DNA from: Gaiellasilicea sp963730405
GTDB taxonomy: Bacteria; Actinomycetota; Thermoleophilia; Gaiellales; Gaiellaceae
Assembly (NCBI GenBank): GCA_963730405.1
Contig: CAVSRW010000001.1
Location: forward strand, 310,001 to 374,000
Direction: 5' to 3'
Length of the DNA stretch: 64,000 nucleotides
This document shows positions 50,510 to 57,601 of the stretch, piece by piece. The position numbers were made by a program, and so were the translations under genes. The notes beneath the pieces are model-generated. The model saw only the letters and a program-made list of their open reading frames with translations, ran no database searches and was not told the origin of the DNA. Every line of letters begins with the position of its first letter. The first letter of the stretch is position 1.

Positions 50510-50857
50510 GCGACCTCCACCTCCTCCAGGCTCAGGCCCGTCCGGTTGTGCGTGACGTTGAAGACCGGCGTCGCCCAGCAGATGCCGTCGCCCGACTCGT
50601 GCCCGGTGCGGGCCGCGTCGACGATCGCGTCGATCACCGGCTCCGCCAGCCGGTCCGGGACGACGAACGTCAGCAGCGCCTTCGGCAGGAACCGCGACTC
50701 GAAGACGCGACCGCGGTACTCGTGCGTGATCCCGCGCTGGCGGCCGTGTCCGACCGCTTCGATCACCGTGACGCCGACGTGGCCCGGTCTGCTCCTCGAC
50801 GGCGTCCATGACGGTCTCGATCCGATCCCGGACCACGACCGCTTCGACCTTCATCAT
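50506..50857 (-). CDS. glnB: PII nitrogen regulatory protein (one-base frame break)
   Basis: A PII-family sequence: MMKVEAVVVRDRIETVMDAV, T-loop region HGRQRGITHEYRG with the tyrosine used for modification, LPKALLTFVV, and B-loop TGHESGDGI. The frame breaks near 50783: the first frame reads EEQTG, the second HVGVTVIEAVGHG; dropping one G of a GGG run joins them. GGAGG (50864-50868) overlaps the glnA1 stop and lies six bases before the ATG. PII senses 2-oxoglutarate, ATP/ADP and controls Amt and GS. The sequence is a divergent PII. Confidence 0.85.
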
Positions 50858-50867
50858 CGTGAGCCTC

Positions 50868-52316
50868 CTAGCAGTCGTAGTAGAGGCCGAACTCGGCCGG
50901 GTGGGGGCGGAGCCGGACGGCGTCCACCTCGTTCTCGCGCTTCCAGTCGATCCAGGTCCGGATCAGGTCCTCGGTGAAGACGCCGCCGCGGAGCAGGAAC
51001 TCGTGGTCGGCCTCGAGGGCGTCGAGCGCCTCGGCGAGTGAGCCCGGCACCTGCGGGACGTCGTGGCCCGCCTCCTCGAAGAGGTCGTAGTCGGCGGGCG
51101 CGCCCGGGTCGAGCCCGCGCTCGATCCCGTCGATCCCGGCCATCAGCATCGCCGAGAAGGCGAGGTAGGGGTTCGCGGCCGCGTCGGGGCAGCGGAACTC
51201 GATCCGCTTCGCCTTCGGCGAGTCGGAGTACATCGGGATCCGGATGCAGGCCGAGCGGTTGCGCTGCGAGTAGACGAGGTTCACCGGCGCCTCGTAGCCC
51301 GGCACGAGCCGGCGGTACGAGTTCGTCGTCGGGGCGCAGAAGGCGAGCAGGGCGGGCGCGTGCTCGAGCAGGCCGCCGACGTAGGCGCGCGCGAGCTGCG
51401 AGAGCCCGGCGTAGCCCGACTTGTCCGCCATCAGCGGCGTCCCCTCCTTCCAGAGGGACTGGTGGCAGTGCATCCCCGAGCCGTTGTCGCCGAAGATCGG
51501 CTTCGGCATGAACGTCACCGACTTGCCGTGCGCGCGCGCGACGTTCTTGACCACGTACTTGTAGGTCATGACCTGGTCGGCCATGCGGGTCAGGCTCTGG
51601 AAGCGGAGGTCGATCTCGCACTGCCCGCCGGAGGCGACCTCGTGGTGGTGGAACTCGCACGGGATCCCGAGCCGCTCGAGCGTCAGCACCATCGCCGTGC
51701 GCAGGTCGTGGAGCGAGTCGTGCGGCGCAGCCGGGAAGTACCCCTCCTTCGGCCGCGACGTGTAGCCGAGGCCCGGCTTGCCGGAGTTCCAGTAGCCCTC
51801 GCTCGAGTCGACCGAGTAGTGGGACGCGTTCGGGCCGAGCTCGTAGCTGACCTCGTCGAAGACGAAGAACTCGCACTCGGGGCCGACGAAGCACGTGTCG
51901 GCGATCCCCGTCTGGCGCAGATACTCCTCCGCGCGCTTCGCCACCTGGCGCGGGTCGCGCGAGTAGCCTTCGCGCGTGATCGGGTCGGCGATCTCGCAGA
52001 TCAGCGACAGCGTCGCCGCTTCGGTGCCCGGGTCGAGGATCGCCGAGCTCGGGTCGGGCATCAGCAGCATGTCCGACTCGGAGATCCCCTGCCAGCCGCG
52101 GATCGAGGAGCCGTCGAAGCCGAGACCCTCGTCGAAGGCCTCGGCGCCGAACGCGCGCAGCGGCAGCGTCATGTGCTGCCAGGTGCCGAGCAGGTCGCAG
52201 AACTTGAGGTCGACCATCGAGACGCGCGTCTCGGCCGCCCACTCGAGCGCCTCGCGCGCGTCGGGCAGCGTCTCGCCGCCGTTCATCAGGTAGTGCCGGT
52301 CTTCGAGCTCTGACAT
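50868..52316 (-). CDS. glnA: Type I glutamine synthetase (GSI-beta-like)
   Basis: The 482-residue enzyme makes glutamine from glutamate, ammonia and ATP. The GFDGSSIRGW latch, ECEFFVFDE, the metal/ATP motif PKPIFGDNGSGMHCHQSLW, and NRSACIRIPM are all present. A tyrosine aligned with the adenylylation site is in ADYDLFEEA, and the sequence matches the beta subtype. ATG 52316 has GGGAG upstream; an in-frame ATG at 52385 would add 23 residues translated across the leader terminator. It heads the glnA1-glnB-amt operon and is preceded by the attenuator described separately. Confidence 0.95.
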   Translation of the reverse strand: MSELEDRHYLMNGGETLPDAREALEWAAETRVSMVDLKFCDLLGTWQHMTLPLRAFGAEAFDEGLGFDGSSIRGWQGISESDMLLMPDPSSAILDPGTEAATLSLICEIADPITREGYSRDPRQVAKRAEEYLRQTGIADTCFVGPECEFFVFDEVSYELGPNASHYSVDSSEGYWNSGKPGLGYTSRPKEGYFPAAPHDSLHDLRTAMVLTLERLGIPCEFHHHEVASGGQCEIDLRFQSLTRMADQVMTYKYVVKNVARAHGKSVTFMPKPIFGDNGSGMHCHQSLWKEGTPLMADKSGYAGLSQLARAYVGGLLEHAPALLAFCAPTTNSYRRLVPGYEAPVNLVYSQRNRSACIRIPMYSDSPKAKRIEFRCPDAAANPYLAFSAMLMAGIDGIERGLDPGAPADYDLFEEAGHDVPQVPGSLAEALDALEADHEFLLRGGVFTEDLIRTWIDWKRENEVDAVRLRPHPAEFGLYYDC

Positions 52317-52342
52317 CCCCCGCTCCCTTCCGTTGGACCACG

Positions 52343-52382
52343 AAAAAAGCGCCCGCAGCTCGGAACTCGAGCTGCGAGGCGC
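52343..52382 (-). terminator. Leader terminator of the glnA1-glnB-amt operon
   Basis: On the minus strand, the arms at 52382-52368 and 52362-52349 make a 14-bp stem with one bulged T and a five-base loop, followed by six T (52348-52343). It lies 26 bases before the ATG and downstream of the promoter, so it must be read through for expression. It is a textbook intrinsic terminator in a 5' leader, i.e. an attenuator. Confidence 0.8.
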
Positions 52383-52411
52383 CATAGCCTCGGAACCACC
52401 TGCGCCGGCGG
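52375..52411 (-). promoter_or_regulatory. ANTAR-like double hairpin (antiterminator) of glnA1
   Basis: Read on the minus strand: hairpin P1 CCGCC-GGCGCA-GGTGG (52411-52396), linker TTC, hairpin P2 CGAGGC-TATGGC-GCCTCG (52392-52375). Both loops are six bases with G at position 4. The P2 3' arm is the 5' side of the terminator, so P2 and the terminator exclude each other. Known ANTAR targets have two such hairpins with A1 and G4 in the hexaloop; here G4 fits and A1 does not. Confidence 0.5.
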
Positions 52412-52422
52412 AACCTGCTTCG

Positions 52423-52452
52423 ACCGTAGCACGGTCTGTGGATGGACGACAA
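52423..52452 (-). promoter_or_regulatory. Promoter of glnA1
   Basis: Minus-strand TTGTCG (52452-52447) and TACGGT (52428-52423), 18-base spacer. Transcription would start near 52416, ahead of both hairpins. The -35 overlaps that of the divergent exporter promoter. Confidence 0.5.
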
Positions 52453-52471
52453 GTGGCGCGGCTGGTATCGT
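52443..52471 (+). promoter_or_regulatory. Promoter of the ABC-2 exporter operon
   Basis: TGGACG (52443-52448), 17 bases, TATCGT (52466-52471) with an extended TGG before it. It shares bases with the glnA1 -35 box on the other strand, so the two promoters may compete. Confidence 0.45.
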
Positions 52472-52474
52472 CGG

Positions 52475-52504
52475 ATGCCGATGAGATTCCTCGCTCACAT
52501 CTAG
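52475..52504 (+). CDS. Possible tiny leader ORF (MPMRFLAHI)
   Basis: ATG CCG ATG ... TAG encodes nine residues at the predicted 5' end of the exporter mRNA. A GCCCGC/GCGGGC hairpin follows at 52521-52539. It may be chance, since no Shine-Dalgarno is present, but leaderless translation of such ORFs is known in Actinobacteria. Confidence 0.25.
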   Translation: MPMRFLAHI

Positions 52505-52588
52505 GACACCCGTTGCCGCGGCCCGCCGTTGGTGCGGGCGTCTCGCGTGCTTGGTCCTGGAGTCTCGTGTGAGTGAAGGAGTTTCGGA

Positions 52589-53433
52589 ATGTCAGAGGTC
52601 GTCGAATTGCATCGCGCGTCGCCTGCCGTGGAGGTCCACGACCTCCGCAAGGAGTTCAGGCGCCGCGACAAGAAGGCGGGCCGGTTCGCGCGCAAGAAGC
52701 GGGCGGCGCTGCAGGGCGTCACGTTCACGATCGAGCGGGGCGAGTGCGTCGCGATCCTGGGTCAGAACGGCTCGGGGAAGTCGACGCTGGTCCGGCTGCT
52801 CTCGACGCTGCTCTTCCACGACGGCGGCAGCGCCGAGGTGTTCGGCCACGACGTCTTCACGGAGCCGCGCCCCGTGCGCAAGCTCGTCAACCGCGTCTCG
52901 GTCGAGGCCAGCTTCTTCAAGAAGATGTCGGCCGCCGAGAACCTGCACTACGCGGCGCGCTACTACGGCATGGGGCCGCGCGAGACCCGCGTCAAGATCC
53001 CCGCGATCCTGACCAAGGTCGGTTTCCCGGTCGACCGGCGCAGCGAGCCGATGGAAAACCTCTCGCGCGGGATGCAGCAGAAGGTCGCGCTCGCGCGGGC
53101 GCTGCTCACCTCGCCGGTGCTGCTCCTGCTGGACGAGCCGACCACCGGCCTCGACCCTCGCTCCAAGCTCGAGGTGCAGGAGTTCGTCCGCGAGGTGCGC
53201 GGGACGCACGACGCGACGATCCTGCTCTGCACGCACGACCTCGCCGAGGCCGAGGCGCTCGCGGACCGCGTCGGGATCCTCGACCGCGGCGAGCTCCTCT
53301 TCCTCGAGAGCGTGCCGGAGATCCTGAAGCGCTTCGGCGTCGACACGCTCGAGCAGGCGTTCTTCGTGGCGACGGGCCGCGAGTTCGAGGCCGAGCTGAC
53401 GAGGACGACGAGGACCGGGAGGTGTTTGCATGA
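52589..53433 (+). CDS. ABC-2-type exporter ATP-binding protein (one-base frame break near the end)
   Basis: The ~281-residue ATPase has Walker A GQNGSGKST, signature LSRGM, Walker B LLLLDEPTTGLDP and the HD switch in CTHDLAEAE, as in polysaccharide/drug ABC-2 exporters. The N-terminus has an Arg/Lys-rich insert (RRRDKKAGRFARKKR). Near 53395 the frame changes: before it EFEAEL, after it (other frame) DEDDEDREVFA, ending at TGA 53433 which overlaps the permease ATG. Restoring one G joins them. Left uncorrected the frame would run on for a further 335 codons of meaningless sequence. AAGGAG precedes the ATG. Confidence 0.85.
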
Positions 53434-54263
53434 GAGCTGCCGCATCCACCCTCAGAGCCGAGCTGATCGGGCTCGGCGGCGTCGTCGAGCGCAACGTCTA
53501 CCTGACCCGCCGCTACATCTGGTGGGACGTCGCCTTCATGGTCTGGACGATCGCGAACACGCTCACGATCGTCTTCATCGCGAAGGGGATCGAGGCGACG
53601 GGGGGCGAGATCGACGTCAACCGCGCGACCACGACGCTGCTGATCGGCGCCGTCGTGTGGGCCTACCTCGGGATCCTGTTCGAGTTCATGACCGAGACGG
53701 TCGCCTGGGAGCGCTGGGAGGGGACGATCGAGTACACGTTCATGGCGCCGCTCTCGCGGGCGATGCACCTCGCCGGCGCGGGCTTCTTCGCCGTGCTCTA
53801 CGGGCTGATCCGCGCGATCATCCTCTTCGTCGTCGTCGCGTTCTTCTTCGACCTCGACATGCCGAACGCGGACTTCCTCGCGGCCTTCGTCGTGCTCGTG
53901 GTGGGGTCGGTCGCGTTCATCGGGATCGGGATCATGACGGCGGTGCTGCCGCTGATCTCGCCCGAGAAGGGTGCGCAGCTGGGCTTCGTGGCACAGGGGA
54001 TGCTGCTCGTCGTCTCGGGCGTCTACTACCCGGTCGAGGTGCTGCCGCAGTGGATGGAGTGGCTCTCGGTGATCTCCCCGGCGACCTACGTCCTCGACGG
54101 GATTCGCGACGCGATCCTGAACGGCGCCGGGTTGTCGAGCATGTGGGACGAGGTCTGGCCGCTGCTCCTGATCGGCGCGGTCTCTGCTCCGGTCGGCCTC
54201 TGGGTCTTCCGGCGCGGCGAGATCCACGCGAAGAAGCACGGGAAGCTGAAGCGATCGGGCTAG
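53430..54263 (+). CDS. ABC-2-type exporter permease
   Basis: The 277-residue membrane protein has six hydrophobic helices and the ABC-2 membrane signature region with GVYYPVEVLPQW followed by SPATYVLDGIRDAIL. With the ATPase it would export a drug, polysaccharide or lipid. ATG 53430 overlaps the ATPase stop. An MFS gene follows four bases downstream. Confidence 0.88.
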   Translation: MRAAASTLRAELIGLGGVVERNVYLTRRYIWWDVAFMVWTIANTLTIVFIAKGIEATGGEIDVNRATTTLLIGAVVWAYLGILFEFMTETVAWERWEGTIEYTFMAPLSRAMHLAGAGFFAVLYGLIRAIILFVVVAFFFDLDMPNADFLAAFVVLVVGSVAFIGIGIMTAVLPLISPEKGAQLGFVAQGMLLVVSGVYYPVEVLPQWMEWLSVISPATYVLDGIRDAILNGAGLSSMWDEVWPLLLIGAVSAPVGLWVFRRGEIHAKKHGKLKRSG

Positions 54264-54267
54264 GCGT

Positions 54268-55521
54268 ATGCGACGCCTCGATGCGCACCGGGTCTGGCTC
54301 GGCTACAGCAGCGTCGAGGCGTTCGCCTTCGGGCTCGGCTGGACGGTCGCGCCCGTCTTCTTCATCCGAGAGCTCGACTTCAGCCCGCTCCAGCTCGTGC
54401 TCGCAGGCACGGCGCTCGAAATTGCGTACTTCGTGATGGAGATCCCGACGGGCGTCGTCGCCGATACGTATGGGCGGCGACTCTCGGTCATCATCGGCAC
54501 GGTCGGCCTCGGGATCGGCTTCGTCATCACCGGCCTCGCAGGCGGTGCCGCCCTCGTGCTGGCGGCGGCGGCGTTCATGGGCTTCACCTGGACGTTCAAG
54601 AGCGGGGCCGAGTCCGCCTGGATCACCGACGAGGTCGGTGTCGAGCGGAGCGGGCACTCCTTCCAGGCGGGCGCGCAGGCTGCGAGGATCGGGGCGCTGG
54701 TCGGGATCGGCGCCGCGGTCGCGCTCGCCCTCGTCGACCTGCGGCTGCCGATTCTCGCCGGCGGCGCCGTGCTGCTCCTGCTCGCCGCGGCGCTGGCGCT
54801 CGTCATGCCGGAGACGAACTTCCGCTCAGCGCGGCGAGAGGAGCTCTCCGCGGTAGCGTCGATGGCCGGGACGGCCCGGCAGGGCAGCACGCTGATCCGA
54901 CGCCGGCCGATCCTGCTCCTGATCGTCGGGATCGGATTCTTCCTCGGCGTCTCGGACGAGGGCTTCGACCGGCTCTGGGAGGCACAGTTCCTCGTCGAGG
55001 TGGGCGTGCCGGGCTTCGCCGGGCTCGACCAGGTGGTCTGGTTCGGGGTCCTCGCCGCCGGAGCGACGCTGCTCTCGATCGTCGTCGCGCAGCCGCTGGT
55101 GCGGCGGTTCGCGGTCATGGGCCCGGCGAAGATGGCGCGGTCGCTGCTCGTCTTCGATGCGCTCCGGATCGTCGGCTTGCTGGCGTTCGCGCTCGCGGGC
55201 TCGTTCGCGCTCGCACTGGCGGCGTTCTGGGGCGCGAGGCTTGCCCGCTCGCTCGCGGCTCCGGTGCACTCGACGTGGCTGAATGCGAACGTCGAGGACT
55301 CGAGCGTCCGCGCGACCGTGCTCTCGATGACGAACGTCTTCGAATCCGGCGGCGAGTGGGGCGGCGGGCCGGTGCTCGGCGGGATCGGGAACCTCTTCGG
55401 CATCCGTGCAGCGCTCGTCGGGTCGGCCCTCGCGCTGCTGCCCGCGCTCGGCCTCTACGGCCGTGCGATCCGCCACCACGGCCGCGAGCCCGACCTGGCC
55501 GCCGAGCCTGCCCGCGTGTAG
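54268..55521 (+). CDS. MFS transporter
   Basis: The 417-residue protein has 12 predicted helices and the MFS loop motif in PTGVVADTYGRRLSVIIG. The second half has VSDEGFDRLWEAQF and a late ESGGEWGGGPVLGG segment. It is most like uncharacterised MFS proteins near drug exporters. It is in one transcript with the ABC-2 exporter, suggesting a joint efflux role. Its stop TAG (55519-55521) begins a TAGACT box that may be a -10 for glnA2. Confidence 0.8.
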   Translation: MRRLDAHRVWLGYSSVEAFAFGLGWTVAPVFFIRELDFSPLQLVLAGTALEIAYFVMEIPTGVVADTYGRRLSVIIGTVGLGIGFVITGLAGGAALVLAAAAFMGFTWTFKSGAESAWITDEVGVERSGHSFQAGAQAARIGALVGIGAAVALALVDLRLPILAGGAVLLLLAAALALVMPETNFRSARREELSAVASMAGTARQGSTLIRRRPILLLIVGIGFFLGVSDEGFDRLWEAQFLVEVGVPGFAGLDQVVWFGVLAAGATLLSIVVAQPLVRRFAVMGPAKMARSLLVFDALRIVGLLAFALAGSFALALAAFWGARLARSLAAPVHSTWLNANVEDSSVRATVLSMTNVFESGGEWGGGPVLGGIGNLFGIRAALVGSALALLPALGLYGRAIRHHGREPDLAAEPARV

Positions 55522-55524
55522 ACT
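55519..55524 (+). promoter_or_regulatory. Candidate -10 box before glnA2
   Basis: TAGACT overlaps the MFS stop codon. No convincing -35 is found 16-18 bases upstream. If used, the transcript starts near 55531, just before the hairpin at 55535. Otherwise glnA2 is read from the exporter operon. Confidence 0.3.
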
Positions 55525-55534
55525 CGGCGAGGTT

Positions 55535-55556
55535 TTCGTGGCGACGCTGCCTCGGA
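55535..55556 (+). promoter_or_regulatory. Hexaloop hairpin competing with the glnA2 terminator
   Basis: Arms TTCGTGGC and GCCTCGGA pair at seven of eight positions (one T-T mismatch) around loop GACGCT, six bases with G at position 4. Its 3' arm is the 5' arm of the terminator. This mirrors P2 of the glnA1 leader; a P1-like hairpin was not found upstream. Confidence 0.45.
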
Positions 55557-55584
55557 TGCGGACTCGTCCGCGCCGGGGCTTTTT
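55549..55584 (+). terminator. Leader terminator of glnA2
   Basis: GCCTCGG/CCGGGGC plus GCGGA/TCCGC form a 12-bp stem with one internal loop and a CTCG loop, followed by five T (55580-55584). It ends 24 bases before the glnA2 ATG. There is no room for a promoter in between, so glnA2 depends on read-through. Confidence 0.75.
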
Positions 55585-55608
55585 CGTTCTCAAAGGAGGA
55601 AACAGGGC

Positions 55609-56973
55609 ATGGCGATGATCGAGAGCAAGCACCGGGCGACGTCCGACCCCGAGTCGCGCAAGCAGGTGCTGAAGGAGATCGAGAAGGAGAAGGTGGAGTA
55701 CGTCCTCTTCTGGTTCACCGACCTCGAGGGGCACCTGAAGAGCTTTGCGATCACACCGCAGGAGATCGCGACTGCGCTCGACGACGGGATGGGCTTCGAC
55801 GGCTCGTCGATCACCGGCTTCAACGCGATCGAGGAGTCGGACATGGTCGCGATCCCCGATCCGGGCACCTTCCGGATCATGCCCTCGCGCGAGGGCGAGG
55901 CGGTCGTCGGCCGGATGATCTGCGACATCGTCAAGCCCGACGGGACGCCGTACGAGGGCGACCCGCGCTACATGCTCCGCAAGGCGCTCGAGCGGATGCA
56001 GAGCATGGGCTTCGACACGTTCAACATCGGGCCCGAGCTCGAGTACTTCCTCTTCGAGGACAACAAGGGCACGGAGACGCTCGACGAAGGCGGCTACTTC
56101 GCGATGACCGCGCTCGACGCGGCGACGGAGCTGCGGAACGAGACGATCCAGGCGCTCGAGAGCGTCGGCATCCCGATCGAGTACCACCACCACGAGGTGG
56201 CGCCGTCGCAGCACGAGATCGACATGCGCTACGCCCCGGCGCTCGACATGGCCGACGCGACGATCACCTACCGGCTGATCGTGAAGGAGGTGGCGGCCAA
56301 GAACGGCGTCTACGCGACGTTCATGCCGAAGCCGCTCTTCGGCGAGAACGGGTCGGGGATGCACACGCACATGTCGCTCTTCACCGACGGCCGGAACCAG
56401 TTCTTCGACGAGAGCGACCCGCACCACCTCTCGCCGACCGCGAAGTCGTTCATCGCCGGCCTGCTCCGCCACGCGCGCGAGCTGTCGGCGGTCTTCGCGC
56501 AGTGGGTGAACTCGTACAAGCGGCTCGTGCCGGGCTACGAGGCCCCGGTCTACGTCGCCTGGTCGCAGCGCAACCGCTCCGCCCTGATCCGGATCCCGCT
56601 CTACAAGCCGGGCTCCGAGCAGGCGACCCGCGCCGAGATCCGCTGCCCCGACCCGGCCTGTAATCCCTACCTGACGTTCGCCGCGCTCCTGCACGCGGGG
56701 CTCGAGGGAATCGAGAAGGGGTACGAGCTCGACGAGCCGATGGACTCGAACCTCTACCACCTCTCACCGGCGGAGCGGGACGAGCGCGGGATCGTCGCCC
56801 TCCCCGGCACGCTCGGCGAGGCGGTCGAGGAGTTGGCGGGGTCGGAGCTGATGAAGCGCGCGCTCGGCGAGCACATCCACGAGCGCTACGTCGAGATCAA
56901 GCGGAAGGAGTGGGACGAGTACCGGATCCAGCTCACGCAGTGGGAGCTGGACAAGTATCTGGCGGTGCTCTAG
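55609..56973 (+). CDS. glnA2: Second type I glutamine synthetase
   Basis: The 454-residue GS has GFDGSSITGFNA, GPELEYFLFED, PKPLFGENGSGMHTHMSLF, NRSALIRIPL and the C-terminal segment SNLYHLSPAERDE. The tyrosine at the adenylylation position is followed by His rather than the usual acidic residue, and the protein is nearer the alpha type. The strong ribosome-binding site AAAGGAGG (55592-55599) is nine bases before the ATG. It is expressed through the leader terminator and lies just upstream of the candidate sRNA and the kinase/ANTAR pair. Confidence 0.95.
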   Translation: MAMIESKHRATSDPESRKQVLKEIEKEKVEYVLFWFTDLEGHLKSFAITPQEIATALDDGMGFDGSSITGFNAIEESDMVAIPDPGTFRIMPSREGEAVVGRMICDIVKPDGTPYEGDPRYMLRKALERMQSMGFDTFNIGPELEYFLFEDNKGTETLDEGGYFAMTALDAATELRNETIQALESVGIPIEYHHHEVAPSQHEIDMRYAPALDMADATITYRLIVKEVAAKNGVYATFMPKPLFGENGSGMHTHMSLFTDGRNQFFDESDPHHLSPTAKSFIAGLLRHARELSAVFAQWVNSYKRLVPGYEAPVYVAWSQRNRSALIRIPLYKPGSEQATRAEIRCPDPACNPYLTFAALLHAGLEGIEKGYELDEPMDSNLYHLSPAERDERGIVALPGTLGEAVEELAGSELMKRALGEHIHERYVEIKRKEWDEYRIQLTQWELDKYLAVL

Positions 56974-57000
56974 ACACGCGGGCCACCGGCAGCGCATAAT
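56971..57000 (+). promoter_or_regulatory. Near-consensus promoter after glnA2
   Basis: TAGACA (56971-56976, overlapping the glnA2 stop), 18 bases, CATAAT (56995-57000). Each box matches sigma-70 consensus at five of six positions, the best promoter in the window. The next gene in this direction (57602) is 600 bases away and a terminator lies between. Confidence 0.65.
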
Positions 57001-57006
57001 CAGCGT

Positions 57007-57120
57007 AGGGCTGTGGCGCAAGGCGAGCGCTGCACCTCAACTGACGGCCGATTGCGGGCTCCTTCGGGAGCCCGTAATCGTAGAACGGGGGAAACCATGT
57101 TTCCCCCGTTGGCCCCCTTC
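57007..57120 (+). ncRNA. Candidate small RNA between glnA2 and the PdtaS/R-like pair
   Basis: Downstream of the strong promoter is ~115 bases with no plausible ORF and three stable hairpins. The first is TGTGGCGC/GCGCTGCA around AAGGCGA (57012-57034). The second is GATT-G-CGGGCTCC / GGAGCCCG-T-AATC closed by a UUCG tetraloop (57050-57079). The third is the terminator at 57084-57110. I recognise no known family. Position suggests a link with nitrogen control. Confidence 0.6.
57084..57110 (+). terminator. Strong terminator of the candidate sRNA
   Basis: AACGGGGGAAAC and GTTTCCCCCGTT form a perfect 12-bp stem with loop CAT, followed by a pyrimidine tract (cccccttcttcttc). The 140 bases beyond it hold two more small hairpins (57131-57147, 57157-57172) but no gene I can support. 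Confidence 0.8.
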
Positions 57121-57253
57121 TTCTTCGCTGCGGACGCCTCATCCGCTCCGGGGCTGCGCGGGAATGAATCCCGCTCCGCCCGCGACAGAGAGCGGTTGGG
57201 TTGCGCGCCGCACCGCCGCGACGCCCAGCGGCGCGCGTTCGACGACCAGTGGT

Positions 57254-57505
57254 CTAGAGGAACGTGCGGATCGACTCGCGCAGCACGCGGAGCCCGATCA
57301 CGCCCGAGCCGGTGTCGATCTCGCCGATCGCGTCGGCGGGCACGAGCCGGCGTCCGCGCAGGAACCCGCCGCGGACCGCGAGCGCGTCCGGCACGTCGGG
57401 CTGCGAGCCGTACATCGGAGCCTCGACCCGACCGATCACGCGGCCCCGGACATCGGCCACGAGGAAGCCCTTGACGCTCCTGAGATCGAGTTCGAGCGTG
57501 CTCAT
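57254..57505 (-). CDS. Small PRC-barrel-like protein
   Basis: The 83-residue protein (MSTLELDLRSVKGFLVADVRGRVIGRVEAP...) has the strand pattern of a PRC-barrel: GFLVADVRGRVIGRVEA then GRRLVPADAIGEID and VIGLRV. PRC barrels occur alone or in photosynthetic and ribosome-maturation proteins; stand-alone ones are of unknown function. It is divergent from the kinase gene. Confidence 0.65.
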   Translation of the reverse strand: MSTLELDLRSVKGFLVADVRGRVIGRVEAPMYGSQPDVPDALAVRGGFLRGRRLVPADAIGEIDTGSGVIGLRVLRESIRTFL

Positions 57506-57601
57506 CTGGTCGAGAACGTATGCCTGTCGTTTGAAGTTTCTGCCGCTGCCGCAGTAAGAAGTTTGTTAAGGGCCTCGGACGACGCAGCCTAGAATCGACG
57601 C

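Noticed and set aside
52317..52385. N-terminal extension of glnA1 from ATG 52385
   Set aside because: The 23 extra residues are encoded by the terminator hairpin and T-run, and a better ribosome-binding site serves ATG 52316.
57111..57253. tRNA or second small RNA after the sRNA terminator
   Set aside because: Small hairpins are present but no cloverleaf, CCA end or promoter is seen. Nothing firm can be named.
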